Positions 8,454 to 19,200 of a DNA stretch of 57,493 nt are shown here, piece after piece (position 1 is the first letter of the stretch; every line of letters starts with the position of its first letter). The position numbers and the translations under genes were made by a program. The notes under the pieces are model-generated. The model made no database searches. It saw only the letters and a program-made list of their open reading frames with translations, and was not told the DNA's origin. Source of the DNA: Mycobacterium sp. NS-7484 (GTDB taxonomy: Bacteria > Actinomycetota > Actinomycetes > Mycobacteriales > Mycobacteriaceae); NCBI RefSeq assembly GCF_001953975.1, contig NZ_MBEJ01000056.1, positions 1 to 57,493 of the forward strand. Reading direction: 5' to 3'.

Positions 8454-10241
8454 ATGCGTGATTGCCTGGGGTTGTCCGTCGGGACGACCACATTGGTGGG
8501 CGTCGCCGACCAGGCACCGCTCGTGCGTCCGGCGGTGCTGCCCAACGGGTTGGCGTTCACCGACTTCCTCGGACGGGTGGGTGACCCGGTGCCGCTGATC
8601 GCGGCCGATGGTTCGACGCATCGGGCCGAGCGGTTGTTGGCCGAGGCGATCGAAATGTTGACCCGCGAGGCCAGCCCTGCACGTCGTCCCGACGTGTCGG
8701 TGGTGGCGGTGCCCGCACATTGGAGCCCGGTGGCATTCGATGCGCTGCGTGGGGTGCTGCCCGGGGTCCGGGTGGTTCCTGATTCGGTTGCGGCGCTGAC
8801 GGCCATCCAGTCTCATCCCGGTCTGCCGGCCCGCGGTGTCGTCGCCCTCTGCGATTTCGGTGCCTCCGGCACCAGCCTGACCCTTGCCGACGCGTCGGCC
8901 GGGTTCGTCACCATCGGACAGACCGTGCGGTTTGACGAGTTCTCCGGCGACCTGATCGACCAGGAAGTGCTGCGGCACGTTCTGCGCAACCTTGAGGCCG
9001 AACCGGCCGGGACGGCCGCGGTGGCTACGTTGGTTCATCTGCGTGAGCAGTGCCGCGCCGCCAAGGAACGGCTCAGCGATGAGAGTGCCACCAGCCTGGC
9101 CGGTCCGAGCGGCGCAATCCGGCTCACCCGCGCCGAACTGGACGCGGTGGTGGACCAGTCCTTCGGCGGCGTGATCGAGGCACTCTTCGACTTGCTGCGC
9201 CGCAACGGTATTCACCCATCGCGGCTCGCCGCCTTGGTGACCGTTGGTGGCGGGGCGAGGATACCCCTTGTCACACAACGACTTTCATCCGCTTTTCGAA
9301 TTCCGGTCACCACCGTGCCGCAGGCCCAGGTGATCGCGGCGGTCGGTGCCGCGCTGCTGGCCCGTCGCGGCGCCGACGAGACGGCAACGCAGGTGGCGGT
9401 TGGTCCTGCATCGGTCCCGGTGACAGAGACGGCGACGGTGGCCGCGTCCGCGCTGGCCTGGTCAGTCGAGGACTCGGCGGCTGAGGTCGCCGAGTTCATT
9501 CCCGAATCGGTGACCGAGGATTCGGCCCGGCCGGAGTTCGTGTTCTCCGAACCGCCCATGGCGCCCGCCCCCGCGCGTCTTGCCTGGTACCGGCGTGGCG
9601 GCGTGGTGACCTATGCAGCGGTGTTCCTGGCCGTGGTCGGCACTGTTGGCATGGTGTTGTCGGCGCGCGCCGATCGCCTCGACACCGCGGTTTCCGGACT
9701 TCTGGGACCGCAAACAGTTCCGGCCGAGTCTCCGTTGGCCCAGGCCGCGCCCGCACCGCCGACCCGGACCGTGGTGGTGCGTGATCCGTCGTGGCCGGGG
9801 CCCAAGGCCGGCGCTCCGGCTGCTGCTCCTCGCCCGGCGGCCGCGCCACGGATGGTGCAGAGCGCGCAGAGTCCACCTGCTCCGCAGCGAGTGGCTCCCG
9901 CGCCGCAGGCGCCGCTGCCGGCCGCTCCTGCGCCCGCGCCGTTGCCCGCACCGCCGGTGGCTTTGCCACAAATTCCCGTGCCGCCGTTGGTGTTTCCGCC
10001 TGTCACACTGCCGCAGTTGCCGATCCCGACGTTCACGCCGCCGAGCCCGTCACCGTCACCCAGTCCGTCGCCGGCCCCTTCGCCCAGCCCGTCGCCGACG
10101 CCTGAGCCGACGCCTGAGCCGACGCCCGAGCCGACACAGGAGCCCACACCTCAGCCGACGCATACGCCGGAGCCCACGCACTCGCCGGAACCCACCTCAG
10201 CGCCCGAGCCCACACCCACATCGTCTGCGCCCTCGCCGTGA
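8454..10241 (+). CDS. Second membrane-anchored Hsp70-like protein, Pro-rich tail
   Basis: 595 residues, ATG start 30 bases after iniC. Architecture parallels the leftward Hsp70-like protein at 1068-2861: phosphate-1 LGLSVGTTT (5-13), phosphate-2 LCDFGASGTS (132-141), adenosine motif VTVGGGARIPL (262-272), then an acidic linker, LAWYRR (376-381), one TM helix (about 384-403) and a Pro/Ala/Thr/Glu-rich tail with PTPEPTPE-type repeats (about 420-595). The substrate-binding domain of true DnaK is absent. The two ATPase domains share DFSGDLIDQ/EFSGDLIDQ and GGGARIPLVTQRL-like blocks, so they are paralogues. Location in the ini transcription unit suggests envelope stress sensing or scaffolding (inference). 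In M. tuberculosis lpqJ, not an Hsp70, follows iniC. Confidence 0.85.
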   Translation: MRDCLGLSVGTTTLVGVADQAPLVRPAVLPNGLAFTDFLGRVGDPVPLIAADGSTHRAERLLAEAIEMLTREASPARRPDVSVVAVPAHWSPVAFDALRGVLPGVRVVPDSVAALTAIQSHPGLPARGVVALCDFGASGTSLTLADASAGFVTIGQTVRFDEFSGDLIDQEVLRHVLRNLEAEPAGTAAVATLVHLREQCRAAKERLSDESATSLAGPSGAIRLTRAELDAVVDQSFGGVIEALFDLLRRNGIHPSRLAALVTVGGGARIPLVTQRLSSAFRIPVTTVPQAQVIAAVGAALLARRGADETATQVAVGPASVPVTETATVAASALAWSVEDSAAEVAEFIPESVTEDSARPEFVFSEPPMAPAPARLAWYRRGGVVTYAAVFLAVVGTVGMVLSARADRLDTAVSGLLGPQTVPAESPLAQAAPAPPTRTVVVRDPSWPGPKAGAPAAAPRPAAAPRMVQSAQSPPAPQRVAPAPQAPLPAAPAPAPLPAPPVALPQIPVPPLVFPPVTLPQLPIPTFTPPSPSPSPSPSPAPSPSPSPTPEPTPEPTPEPTQEPTPQPTHTPEPTHSPEPTSAPEPTPTSSAPSP

Positions 10242-10254
10242 GCCACACTCAAAT

Positions 10255-10289
10255 CTCGGATTACTGCTTGATATTGACTGAAATCCGAG
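10255..10289. terminator. Weak hairpin between convergent genes
   Basis: CTCGGATT (10255-10262) and AATCCGAG (10282-10289) form an 8-bp stem with a 19-base loop just after the Hsp70-like stop, before the convergent DUF559 gene. No T-tract; a modest terminator candidate. Confidence 0.35.
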
Positions 10290-10299
10290 GTGTTGATAA

Positions 10300-11238
10300 C
10301 TATGCGGCGCGGTCGAGCCGAGCGAACTCACAGCTCGGCCCACACGGATGGCCGGCCACTGCGATCCCGTGCTGTTGCAGCACCTGAGCGATCTTGCTCG
10401 CGGTTCGGCATGGCCGGTCAAAGACTTGCCCATACGAGAGCCGGACGGTTGAACGGCCGTCGACTGCGGCGTCGAGATCTCGCTCGAAGTCGGCATCCCG
10501 ACTGGTCGCTGAATCGTGATGCAACCGGCCGTCGAGCTCGACGATGAGCCGTTCGCCGTACTCAGTGTCGCGGTAGCAGACGCCGACGGACGATGCTGCC
10601 CGCTTCTGGCGCTTGGCCCGGGGTAGACCGTGCGGCCGCTCGACGCGAACGAGATAGCCGTGCTCGAGCACTGAGCAGGTGCCGTCGCCGATATCGACCA
10701 ACACCGAACGTAACCACCGGCGACGGCGGACCCGTGACCGTGAATCGAGCACTTGCAGCAACCGATGGGCAGTGGTTCGCCGCGATTGGCAGGCATTGGC
10801 CAGGACCGCGATGGCATCGAGTTCGGACGCGGCGCGGCACGCGACGTCGAGCACGGCTTCGTCGTAACGCATCCGCGGTGGGCTGACGTTCCACAACACC
10901 CGCTCTTCTAGGTTCACCAGGTGGTGAATGCAGACTCCCGCCGGTTCAGCCAACATCGGCCGCTGTTGCGCGACGGCGACATGGATGGGCAGGGCGTCGG
11001 GTCCAAGGGCAGATTCGAAGCACAATGCAGCCGGAGCCGCGTAAAGCACTGCGGCCCAAGCACGTTGCCGCCACGTCGGCGGCCCGGTGTGGTCGACGTA
11101 TACGCCCGTGTGGACCCGGGCCCACTCATTGCGTCGGAGCAATCGCCGGATCTCGTGCTCCCGCAGGCCGGCGTCCAACGCCTGCCGACGCGAGATGACC
11201 CCATCCTGCTGCCGAAGAATTTCACCGACGTCCACCAA
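10300..11238 (-). CDS. AbiEi-type N-terminus fused to DUF559/VSR-like domain
   Basis: 312 residues. The N-terminus (about 5-50; QQDGVISRRQALDAG, then RVHTGVYV) is the wHTH-like AbiEi antitoxin domain common in actinobacterial proteins. The C-terminus (about 220-300) resembles a DUF559/very-short-patch-repair nuclease fold: YGERLIVELDGRLHH followed by RDADFERDLDAA. Such fusions are widespread in mycobacteria and their biology is unknown; no AbiEii-type toxin gene is adjacent, so a working type IV toxin-antitoxin pair is unlikely here. Start is TTG (11238) or the next codon GTG (11235). It converges on the Hsp70-like gene. Confidence 0.7.
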   Translation of the reverse strand: MVDVGEILRQQDGVISRRQALDAGLREHEIRRLLRRNEWARVHTGVYVDHTGPPTWRQRAWAAVLYAAPAALCFESALGPDALPIHVAVAQQRPMLAEPAGVCIHHLVNLEERVLWNVSPPRMRYDEAVLDVACRAASELDAIAVLANACQSRRTTAHRLLQVLDSRSRVRRRRWLRSVLVDIGDGTCSVLEHGYLVRVERPHGLPRAKRQKRAASSVGVCYRDTEYGERLIVELDGRLHHDSATSRDADFERDLDAAVDGRSTVRLSYGQVFDRPCRTASKIAQVLQQHGIAVAGHPCGPSCEFARLDRAA

Positions 11239-11312
11239 CCCGATACTCGTGGACGGTCGCTACGGCGGCCAGAATCATTTCGACGACCTGTGGATAAACC
11301 CCGCCGAGCCAG

Positions 11313-11777
11313 TCAGGGGTTGCCCGCGGGCGGCGGCGTTGTCGTCGTCACCGGCGCAGTGGTGGTTGTCGTCGTCGGGGCCGTCGTCGTGGTCGTGGTC
11401 TCGGTCGTCGTGACGGGCTCAGTGGTTGTGGTCGTGGCGGTGGTTTCCTCGACCGTGGTGGTCGGTACGACCGTCTCGGTGACCGTGTGAGTCGGCGCCG
11501 GAACCACCGGGGCCGAGGTGGCGACCGATGTGGTGGTGGTTGCCGTAGTCGACGTGGGGGTAGTCGTCGTCGACGAGGAATCGGACGAGAACAGCTGCAC
11601 CAGGGCATAGATGACCAGCGCCGCGATGACTGCACCCGCAGCGCCCATGCCGATCAGCGCGACGGGCTTGCGGTACCACGGGACGGGCTCGGGAGCGGGC
11701 GGCGCGGGCGCCTCGGAATACTCGCCGTAGCTGGGCGCGTACTGGGTGGGCTCGTCGTCGTCGTAATAGTTCGACAC
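11313..11777 (-). CDS. Single-pass Thr-rich envelope protein
   Basis: 154 residues. A short acidic Tyr/Pro N-terminus (MSNYYDDDEPTQ) is followed by PVPWYRKPVALIGMG, one TM helix (about 40-62) and an 85-residue Ser/Thr/Pro tail. The PWYRKP motif directly before the TM helix matches PWYKRP in the Hsp70-like protein at 1068-2861, making this in effect that protein's anchor-and-tail module without the ATPase. The tail is probably extracytoplasmic and a candidate for O-mannosylation (inference). It lies 19 bases from the next Thr-rich gene, likely in one leftward unit. Function unknown. Confidence 0.72.
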   Translation of the reverse strand: MSNYYDDDEPTQYAPSYGEYSEAPAPPAPEPVPWYRKPVALIGMGAAGAVIAALVIYALVQLFSSDSSSTTTTPTSTTATTTTSVATSAPVVPAPTHTVTETVVPTTTVEETTATTTTTEPVTTTETTTTTTAPTTTTTTAPVTTTTPPPAGNP

Positions 11778-11796
11778 GCGCCGATGGTAGGCGGGG

Positions 11797-12285
11797 TCAG
11801 CCGCCTGGCGGGGGATACAGCGTGCGTGTCACGTTGGTACGCGGCCGGTAGTGCGTCGTGGGGTACTCCCCATAGTCGGCGCCCGGCGACGTGTACGACG
11901 GCGTGGTCGTTGTCGTGGTGGTCGTCGTCGTTGTCGTCGTGGTGGTCTCCGACGACGTGGTGGGCGAGGTCTCGGTCGTCTCCGACGGCGAGGTGGTCGT
12001 GGTATCGGACGGCACGCCGAACTCGGTGGTCACCGGCAGGCGGGAGGTGGTGGTCCGGGTCGTGGTGGACTTCGTGGTCTTCGAGGTCGACGTATAGGCG
12101 GGCGGGACGAAATCAATCGGAGCGTCCTCGGGCCCTCCGGAGCTGGTCAACGAGATCACCGCCCACAACACCAAGCCGATCACGGCCAGCGCGGCAGCGC
12201 TGGCCCCCGCGACTGCGGGCGTCGAGTGATGCCAGGGCGCCTCGGGAGACTGCCCCTGATCGTCCTCGTCACCGGCCACGGGCAC
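11797..12285 (-). CDS. Second single-pass Thr-rich envelope protein
   Basis: 162 residues: cytoplasmic N-terminus with EAPWHHSTP, one TM helix (about 25-48), then a Ser/Thr-rich tail with an uninterrupted Thr run and a Tyr/Pro-rich C-terminus (YRPRTNVTRTLYPPPGG). Same topology and composition as the neighbouring 154-aa protein, but the sequences outside the low-complexity part differ. The ATG at 12285 is 33 bases from the convergently read end of the oxidoreductase operon. No recognised domain; function unknown. The Thr run is encoded by a slippage-prone GT-rich tract. Confidence 0.68.
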   Translation of the reverse strand: MPVAGDEDDQGQSPEAPWHHSTPAVAGASAAALAVIGLVLWAVISLTSSGGPEDAPIDFVPPAYTSTSKTTKSTTTRTTTSRLPVTTEFGVPSDTTTTSPSETTETSPTTSSETTTTTTTTTTTTTTTPSYTSPGADYGEYPTTHYRPRTNVTRTLYPPPGG

Positions 12286-12318
12286 CGATACTATGCCCGG
12301 CCCTGAAGCGGGCTTCGG

Positions 12319-13248
12319 TCAGCTCAACTGACGGATGACTTCACCGGCGAAGAACTCGAGATGATCCAGATCGGACTGGTCGAGCATTTGCAGGTAGACC
12401 CGCTGCACACCGGCCTCCAGGAACGGTCCCAGCTTGTCGACTATCTCGGCGGGTGTGCCGACCAGGGGCGAATTGCTGCGCAGCTCGTCGACCTCGCGGT
12501 TGATCGCGGCGGCCCGCTTGGCGATCTGCGCCTCGTCGCTGCCTGCACACAGCACGAAGGCCGCCGAGTAGGTCACGGCGTCCGCGGCTCGTCCCGCTGC
12601 GGTCACCGCGTCGGCCACTCGCGTGAACTGGGTTTTCAGGGTGTCCAGCGGCACGAACGGCACGTTGAACTCCGACGCGAACTCCGCAGCCAGCGCGGGG
12701 GTGCGTTTGGCGCCCATCCCGCCGATGACGATCGGCAGAGATGACTGTGCGGGCTTGGGCAGCGCCGGGGAGTCTACGACGGAGTAGTGCCTGCCGGTGA
12801 AGTCGAAGGTTTCGCCGACCGGCGTACCCCACAGGCCGGTGAGGATGCGCAGCTGCTCTTCGAGCCGGTCGAAACGCTCACCCAGCGGCGGGAACGGGAT
12901 GGCGTAGGCCTGGTGCTCGGCCTCGAACCAGCCCGCGCCGAGACCCAATTCGACACGGCCACCACTCATCTCGTCGACCTGTGCCACCGAGATGGCCAGC
13001 GGGCCTGGATGACGGAACGTGGCCGAGGTGACCATGGTGCCCAGTCGGATCGTCGAGGTCTCGCGTGCGAGTCCGGCCAGCGTCACCCAGGAATCCGTCG
13101 GTCCGGGCAGGCCGTCACCGCTCATCGCCAGGTAGTGGTCAGACCTGAAGAACGCCGAGTATCCGAGGGCTTCAGCGGCGCGGGCCACCGCGAGCTGGTC
13201 AGAGTAGGTAGCGCCTTGCTGGGGTTCGACGAATACACGGAAATCCAC
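12319..13248 (-). CDS. LLM-class F420-dependent oxidoreductase
   Basis: 309 residues. Luciferase-like TIM-barrel signature: MDFRVFVEPQQG start, SDHYL after strand 2, GTMVTSATFRHPGPLA, then VELGLGAGWFEAEH, all typical of the TIGR03560-like group of F420-dependent enzymes abundant in mycobacteria. Substrate cannot be told from sequence. ATG start; the end lies 33 bases from the Thr-rich gene and the start 22 bases from the giant regulator gene, on the same strand, so cotranscription with the regulator is possible. Full length, no missing block noticed. Confidence 0.88.
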   Translation of the reverse strand: MDFRVFVEPQQGATYSDQLAVARAAEALGYSAFFRSDHYLAMSGDGLPGPTDSWVTLAGLARETSTIRLGTMVTSATFRHPGPLAISVAQVDEMSGGRVELGLGAGWFEAEHQAYAIPFPPLGERFDRLEEQLRILTGLWGTPVGETFDFTGRHYSVVDSPALPKPAQSSLPIVIGGMGAKRTPALAAEFASEFNVPFVPLDTLKTQFTRVADAVTAAGRAADAVTYSAAFVLCAGSDEAQIAKRAAAINREVDELRSNSPLVGTPAEIVDKLGPFLEAGVQRVYLQMLDQSDLDHLEFFAGEVIRQLS

Positions 13249-13270
13249 GGACGCCAGCCTATCGGCGATC

Positions 13271-16200
13271 TCAAGTGAGCGGCTGCTGAGTGAGTTCGTC
13301 GAAGCGAGCGAGCGCGGTATCGAGGTCTGGTTCGTCGAAGACTTCGCCGAGTCTGATTCGGTCGCCTTCGACGGTCAAAACGCAAACGTCCCGCCACTCG
13401 GCATCGAAACCCTCTTGAGAGGTTGCTGTCGCCACATGAGTGACGACCACTCCGACGTCACTGAGCCGATGAACCGCCTCGACGTAGATGGTGGCGTGTG
13501 TTGTGATGTCCCAGATCGCGCGGAGTGACGCACCCAGACCACCGGCCGCGATAGCGACTGTTCGCCGGTGGTCGACATCCGTCCAATTTGGTGTGGCCGC
13601 GGGAAGCTGATGCCGATTCAGCGCAGCGTATGTGCTTATGACCGTCGACCACGTCTGCGCATGGGTCGCGGCCTCACCTGCGAGGTAGCGGGCATCGAGT
13701 TCTTTGAGTGCGGCGTCGAAGTCGTCGGAGTCGAAGGTGACGACCGCGGCGATGAGCCCGTGGTCGTCGAGCGCAATGATTTCGAGAATTTCCACATGGA
13801 ACCCGTCGACCTGCTCATCGCGGTTTGCGTATCGGGAGCGTCTGAGGGCGAGGCGCTCGCCGCGTGTCGCGACGACGGTCGCCGCTGCGTTCCTGACGCC
13901 GAGCCCAGCGACTGCGCGGGCGTCTTCGAGGGCGGCATCCCGGCCGCGACGGATTCCGGTGCTGACGATGTGGCGGCGGTCCTCACTGAGCATGTCGTCG
14001 GCCAGCATGGTCGCCATCGCATCCAGATCCGGTCCTACAAAACAATTCTGTAAGCGCTCGTACGCGCGGCTCGCCGCGTTGCTCGGCTGTGCCGGGCGGC
14101 TGAGTTCGTTTAACCGCGCGAACGCGGCGTCGAGGTCGCTCTCGTCGAAGACTTCCAAGCTGCTGAGCTGCTCGCCATCGACGGTGAGGATGATGACGTC
14201 TCGCCACTCGGCATCGAAGCCCTCGTGCGAAGTGCCTTTCAGCACTTGGGTAAAGAGTGCTCCTGACTCACTCAGTCGATGTACGCACTCGATGTAAAGG
14301 TTGATGTCCGGTGCGACATCCCATGTCGCATGGATGTACGGGGTGATGTCGCCGGGTTCGAACGCCGTCGCGCGCCGGTGGTCGGTTGTTACCCAGTCCT
14401 GCGTCGTCATCAACGGCTCACGGTGGTTGAAAGCCGCGACATTCCGGGCGATGACCGTCCAGGAGCGCGCGTGGTCGACGGATTCGCCAGCGAGGTACCG
14501 CGTGTCGAGTTCGGCGATCGCGGCGTCGAAGTCGTCGGGGTCGAAGGTGACGGTAGCTGAAATTCGATTGTCGGAGTCGATCTCGATCACGTGCAGGAGA
14601 TCGAGGCCGAACTCCTCGGGTGCGCCGCCGCCGAGTGAGAATCGAGCTCGGGCAAGGACGACGCGTTCCCCACGAATCGCGATTGCGGTGGGAGATTGAG
14701 TAGCGCCGAGATCGGCTGCTATTCGGAAGTTCTCAACGAAGGATTCCCGGCCGATTTGTGAGCCGGCGCTGGTCACCCTACGACGGTCGTCGAAGCTGAT
14801 GTCGTCAGTCACCGCCTTCCCCATCGCGTCCCAGTCGCGGGCGGCGAATCGCTCTAGAAAGCGATCGGTCGCTTGGCTTGCCGCGTTTTGCAGCCGCGGC
14901 GTGTGCGGGTGCAGCTCCTCGAACCGCGCAAGTGCAGCATCGAGGTCCGTCTCATCGAACATCTCGCAGCGGTTGATCAGGCTGCCGTCGATTGTCAGAA
15001 GGTTGATGTACCGCCAGGCCACCTCAATGCCCTCCGGGGAGTTCCCCTGCGCCGTATGGGTGACGACTGCGCCGAGTTTGCACAACCGATGGACAGATTC
15101 GATGTGGATGGTGCCGCCAGTCAGTTGGTCCCAGGAAGCCTCGATGCTTGCGACCATTTCACCCGGGGCATACGTCAAAGCGCGCCCTCGCTGGTGGTCG
15201 ACATTCACCCAGTCCAGCGTCGTCGCGGGGAGTTCGCGTCGGTTGAGTGCAGCGTATGCGCCCGTGATCGCTGACCACGTGTGCGCATACGGAGCTGCTT
15301 CACCCGCGAGATATCGAGCCTCAAGTTCAGCAAAGGCAGCGTCGAGGTCGTCGGGGTCGAATGCGATGACGGTCTCGACCAATCCGCCGACGACTTCGGT
15401 TACGTTGAGCGATTCTGCGTCGAAACCATCGCGGCCGTGGAGGCTTGCACGGCTGAGGCAGAGACGATTACCCCGGACCGCTAGCGTTGTTGTCGAGATG
15501 GTCACCACGCCCAAGTCGGCGACGGCTCGAATATTGCCGAGCGCCTCGGAGCGACCATTGTGCTCTCCGCGGATGCCCCGCCGTCTGTCATCAATCCAGA
15601 CCTCCTCAGCGAACAGCGGACCGATTTCGTCCCAGCGGCCGACGGCGAACAGGTCATTGATCCGATCGTTGATTTGCGTTGCGCTGTTTTCCAGCGAGGC
15701 CTGCTGTGTTCCCGCGAACCTGGTGTACAGACCGTCGAGTTCAGCGAGCGCGGCGTCGATGTCTTCGATGTCGAAGGACATTTGCAGGCTGATGCCACCT
15801 TGTGCATCCAGCCCGAACAGATGCAACAGCTCGTCGCGTGGCGCGCCAGGACTCTCATCCGCAGTTCCCAGTATCGAGCGGACCAAGGCCAGGCGTTCAC
15901 CGCGCACGACGACAAGCACCCGATGGATCTGCACGACGCCGATCCCAAGGAAATTTTGCGCCGCACTTGCCCACTCGCTGGGCGAAATTTCGGTCCGTGT
16001 GAAGCCAACTATCTTTCGCCGGCCCTCGAGCGTGATTCTGGGAGCGAACACCTGATCCAACTCGTCCCAGGCCTCACGGGCCGCACTGTCGTCCAACCGG
16101 CGGATTGCCCGCACACAGGCGCTATCTGACCTGGTCCCGCTTTCCGATGTGGCATCGAAATGCGCCTGAAGGCGCCGGGGCACTTGGTCCTTCGAGTGTT

Positions 16201-19200
16201 GCACTTCGAAACACGCATACTGCGCGTCAAGTTCGGCAAGCGCATCTTCCATGTCGTCGACGTCGAACCATATTTGCAGGGCGATTCGGCCGCCCTCATC
16301 GATGCCGTACACCTGGAGCAGTTCGTCGCGCGGTGCGCCGGGGCTTTCATCGACAGTGCCCAAGGCGACCCGTGCGAGAGCCAGGCGTTCTCCTCGTACG
16401 GCGACAACGGCATGGTTCGCCCGCATGATCCCGTTCTCGAGGTCGCACCTTGTCTGGTGCACGACGTCCCGTGGTGAGAATTCGGTCCGGTCGAAGCCGA
16501 TGAGTTTGCGCCGACTCTCGATAAAGCCTTCGGGAGCGAACATCTGCTCGAATTCGTCCCACGCCCCGGCCTCGATCGCGGCCGCAGCACGTTCGCTCAC
16601 CCGTGTGCAGGCGGTATCGGGATAGCGCAACACTTCGCATCGCGTATGCTGCGATGCGAGTTCGGCTGTCGCAGCAACGATGTCGTCGCCGTCGAAGAAA
16701 ATGACAAGTTTGATCCGACCTTCGTCGTCGAGACCCTGTAGCTCGAGGAGCTCATCCTGAGGTGCGCCGGGGCTCCCATCGTCGGTGGCTATCGTCAGCC
16801 GGAAGAGCGCCAGTTTCTCCCCTCGCGTGGCGATGATCGCAATGTGGTGCCGCTCGGCGCCAATCCCGCGGAGGTGTGTCACCTCCTGTGTCCATTCTCC
16901 CGACGAGAACTCGGTGCGGGGGAATCCGACGACCTTGCGGCGACTCTCGACGGTGACGTTCGCCGCGAACATCTGCTCGTACTCCGCCCATGCCTCGCGA
17001 TCGAGTGCGGCACTGAGCCAATAGAGCGCACGCACGCACGCACTGTCCAGCTTGACGTTCGGCGATTCCAGCGATGCTCGTGGACGTACCTCCGATCGGG
17101 CGTACTGCGCGTCGAGTTCGGTGAGCGCGGCGTCGATGTCTTCGAGGTCGAACCATATTTGCAGCGCGATTCGGCCCTCTTCATCGAGGCCAAGCAACTG
17201 GAGCATCTCGTCCTGCGGCGCCCCGGGGCTGATGTCCGTAGTGCCCGCTTCCAGGCGGGTAAGCGCAAGACGTTCGCCCCGCACAGCTATAACAGTGCGA
17301 CGGTGCCGTACCACGCCCATTCCACGAAGGAAACGTCTTGCTTCGTCTGCGAATTCGTCCGGTCGCCAGTCCACCCGGGGGAAGCCGACTATCTTCCGGC
17401 GGCTCTGGATGGAGCCGATCGGCGCGTACTTCTGCTCGACTTCATCCCAAGCTTCGCGGGCGATAGCGTCATCGAGTTGGAGGATCGCTCGCACGCAGGC
17501 GGTGTCCAGTTCGATGGCACGAGCTTCGGGAGTGGCTGGCAAATTGGGGAGCGCCGCCGTGCCGAACAGGGCGCGCGCCCTTTCGACAAGTGCCCCAGCA
17601 CCTTTACGCTCGTACAGGTCGGCAGCTCGGTCCGCAGCGGCCCGTGCACCAGCACCATCGCCTGCGAAGCTCAACACCGTCGCCAGCGCGAGGCACGCAT
17701 CACCGTGATCGACCAGCGCGTCGGTCCGTTCGGCAATGGCAACGGCCTCTTCGGCGATGCGTCTCGCTCCATCGTGATCCCCACTACCGGAAAGCAGCTG
17801 TGCACGAACCGTGCGCCAGGCGATGGCCGCCTTCAAGCCATGCCCCGTGAGCCGCTCACTCTCCAGACACAGTTCGTCAGCCTCGACGCCTCGGTCCAGC
17901 AATAGGCAGGCACGCGCCAACAGCGCGGCCACCTCCGCCGTATCGGCATCCAGGCGCATGCGACGGAAACCGTTGTAGGCCAGACGAAGATGCTCTTCGG
18001 CGGCAGCCGCGTCGTCAAGCACCAACTCGACGATGCCGGCGAAGTGCTCGACCTCGAGAAGGGCGTGGCGCAAACCCAGCTCAGTGACGGTGCGGCGCGC
18101 CGACTCGATCATTCGCCGGGCCGCGGCGGCCCGGCCGCGGAACGCCTCCAAGACCGCCTGGCATCGCGTCGACGTCGCTTCGACCGCAGGCGAATCGGTC
18201 GTGATCCGCAGGAGGCGCACCACGTCGAGGCACCGTCCACCCGCACGCGGAACCGGATTGGGCCCCCACAACGCAGCCAGCGGGGCGCCGGCCAGTACCG
18301 CGTTCACCAAACGATGCTCACGCGCATGTCGAGCCGCGGTAAGCGCATTGTCCAAAGCGAGCTCGCAGTCGGCGACACGTCCGAGGCGGGCGAGACACCC
18401 AGCGCGGACCGTATGAGCCTTGGCTTCCCCTGCAGCATCGCCCAATTCAGCCAACACTGCAGCGGCTGCACTCACCGCGGCTTCGATCTCGTCCAAGCGT
18501 TCGGGGTCGACGAGCATCGAGAGCTGACCATCGAAACACGTCGCCCATGCTGCAAGACGCGCTGAATCCCGAGTGCCCTCTTTCAGTTGCGATACCGCAC
18601 CCGCGGCTGTGGAGACATCACCCGCGGCCAGCAGCGCCTCGCACCGAGCGACCAGGAGTTCAACTCGCTGGTCGTCGCGGTCGGGCAACTCGTCGTCCAG
18701 TTCTTCCAGTGCGTGCAGGGCATGGTCGTAGAGTTCGGCGGCGCCTTCGTATGCCAGTCGCGCCATGGCTTGGTCACCGGCGCGGCGGCAGTACTTGATG
18801 GCCTTGAGCGCGTTTCCCGCCCAAGCACATTCGAAGTAATGGTGGGCCAGCTCAGCCAGCAGTTCGTCGTCGGCCCCTGGCATCGTCTCCAGCGTCGTGG
18901 CGATCCGCTGGTGCAGCCGCATGCGCCGCATGGAAGCCAGTTCAGCGAGCAATGATTGCCGGACGATGGCATGGTTGAAGCGGTAGCGTCCACCGGCCTC
19001 CTCAATGAGGATGCCCGCCTGGCAAGCCTCGTCGAACGCGTCGACGAGATCCTGGCCGACCACCTGCTCGACCAGGTCAAGGGTGAACTGGCTGCCGACC
19101 ACCGCGGCCGCGGCCAGTGCTTTGTTCGTTTCGAGCGGGAGCCGGGAAAGTCTGCGGCTCACCGCTTCCCGAACACCCTGCGGCAGGGTGCTCGGGTCCC

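Noticed and set aside
6753..9278. 841-codon minus-strand frame across iniC and Hsp70-like gene
   Set aside because: Antisense shadow of genes with clear GTPase and ATPase motifs; composition is His/Gln/Arg-rich noise.
8454..10241. Calling this gene dnaK
   Set aside because: No substrate-binding domain, added TM helix and Pro-rich tail; the true dnaK is at 23550-25403.
10300..11238. A functional AbiE type IV toxin-antitoxin system
   Set aside because: Only the AbiEi-type N-terminal domain is present and no AbiEii nucleotidyltransferase gene is adjacent.
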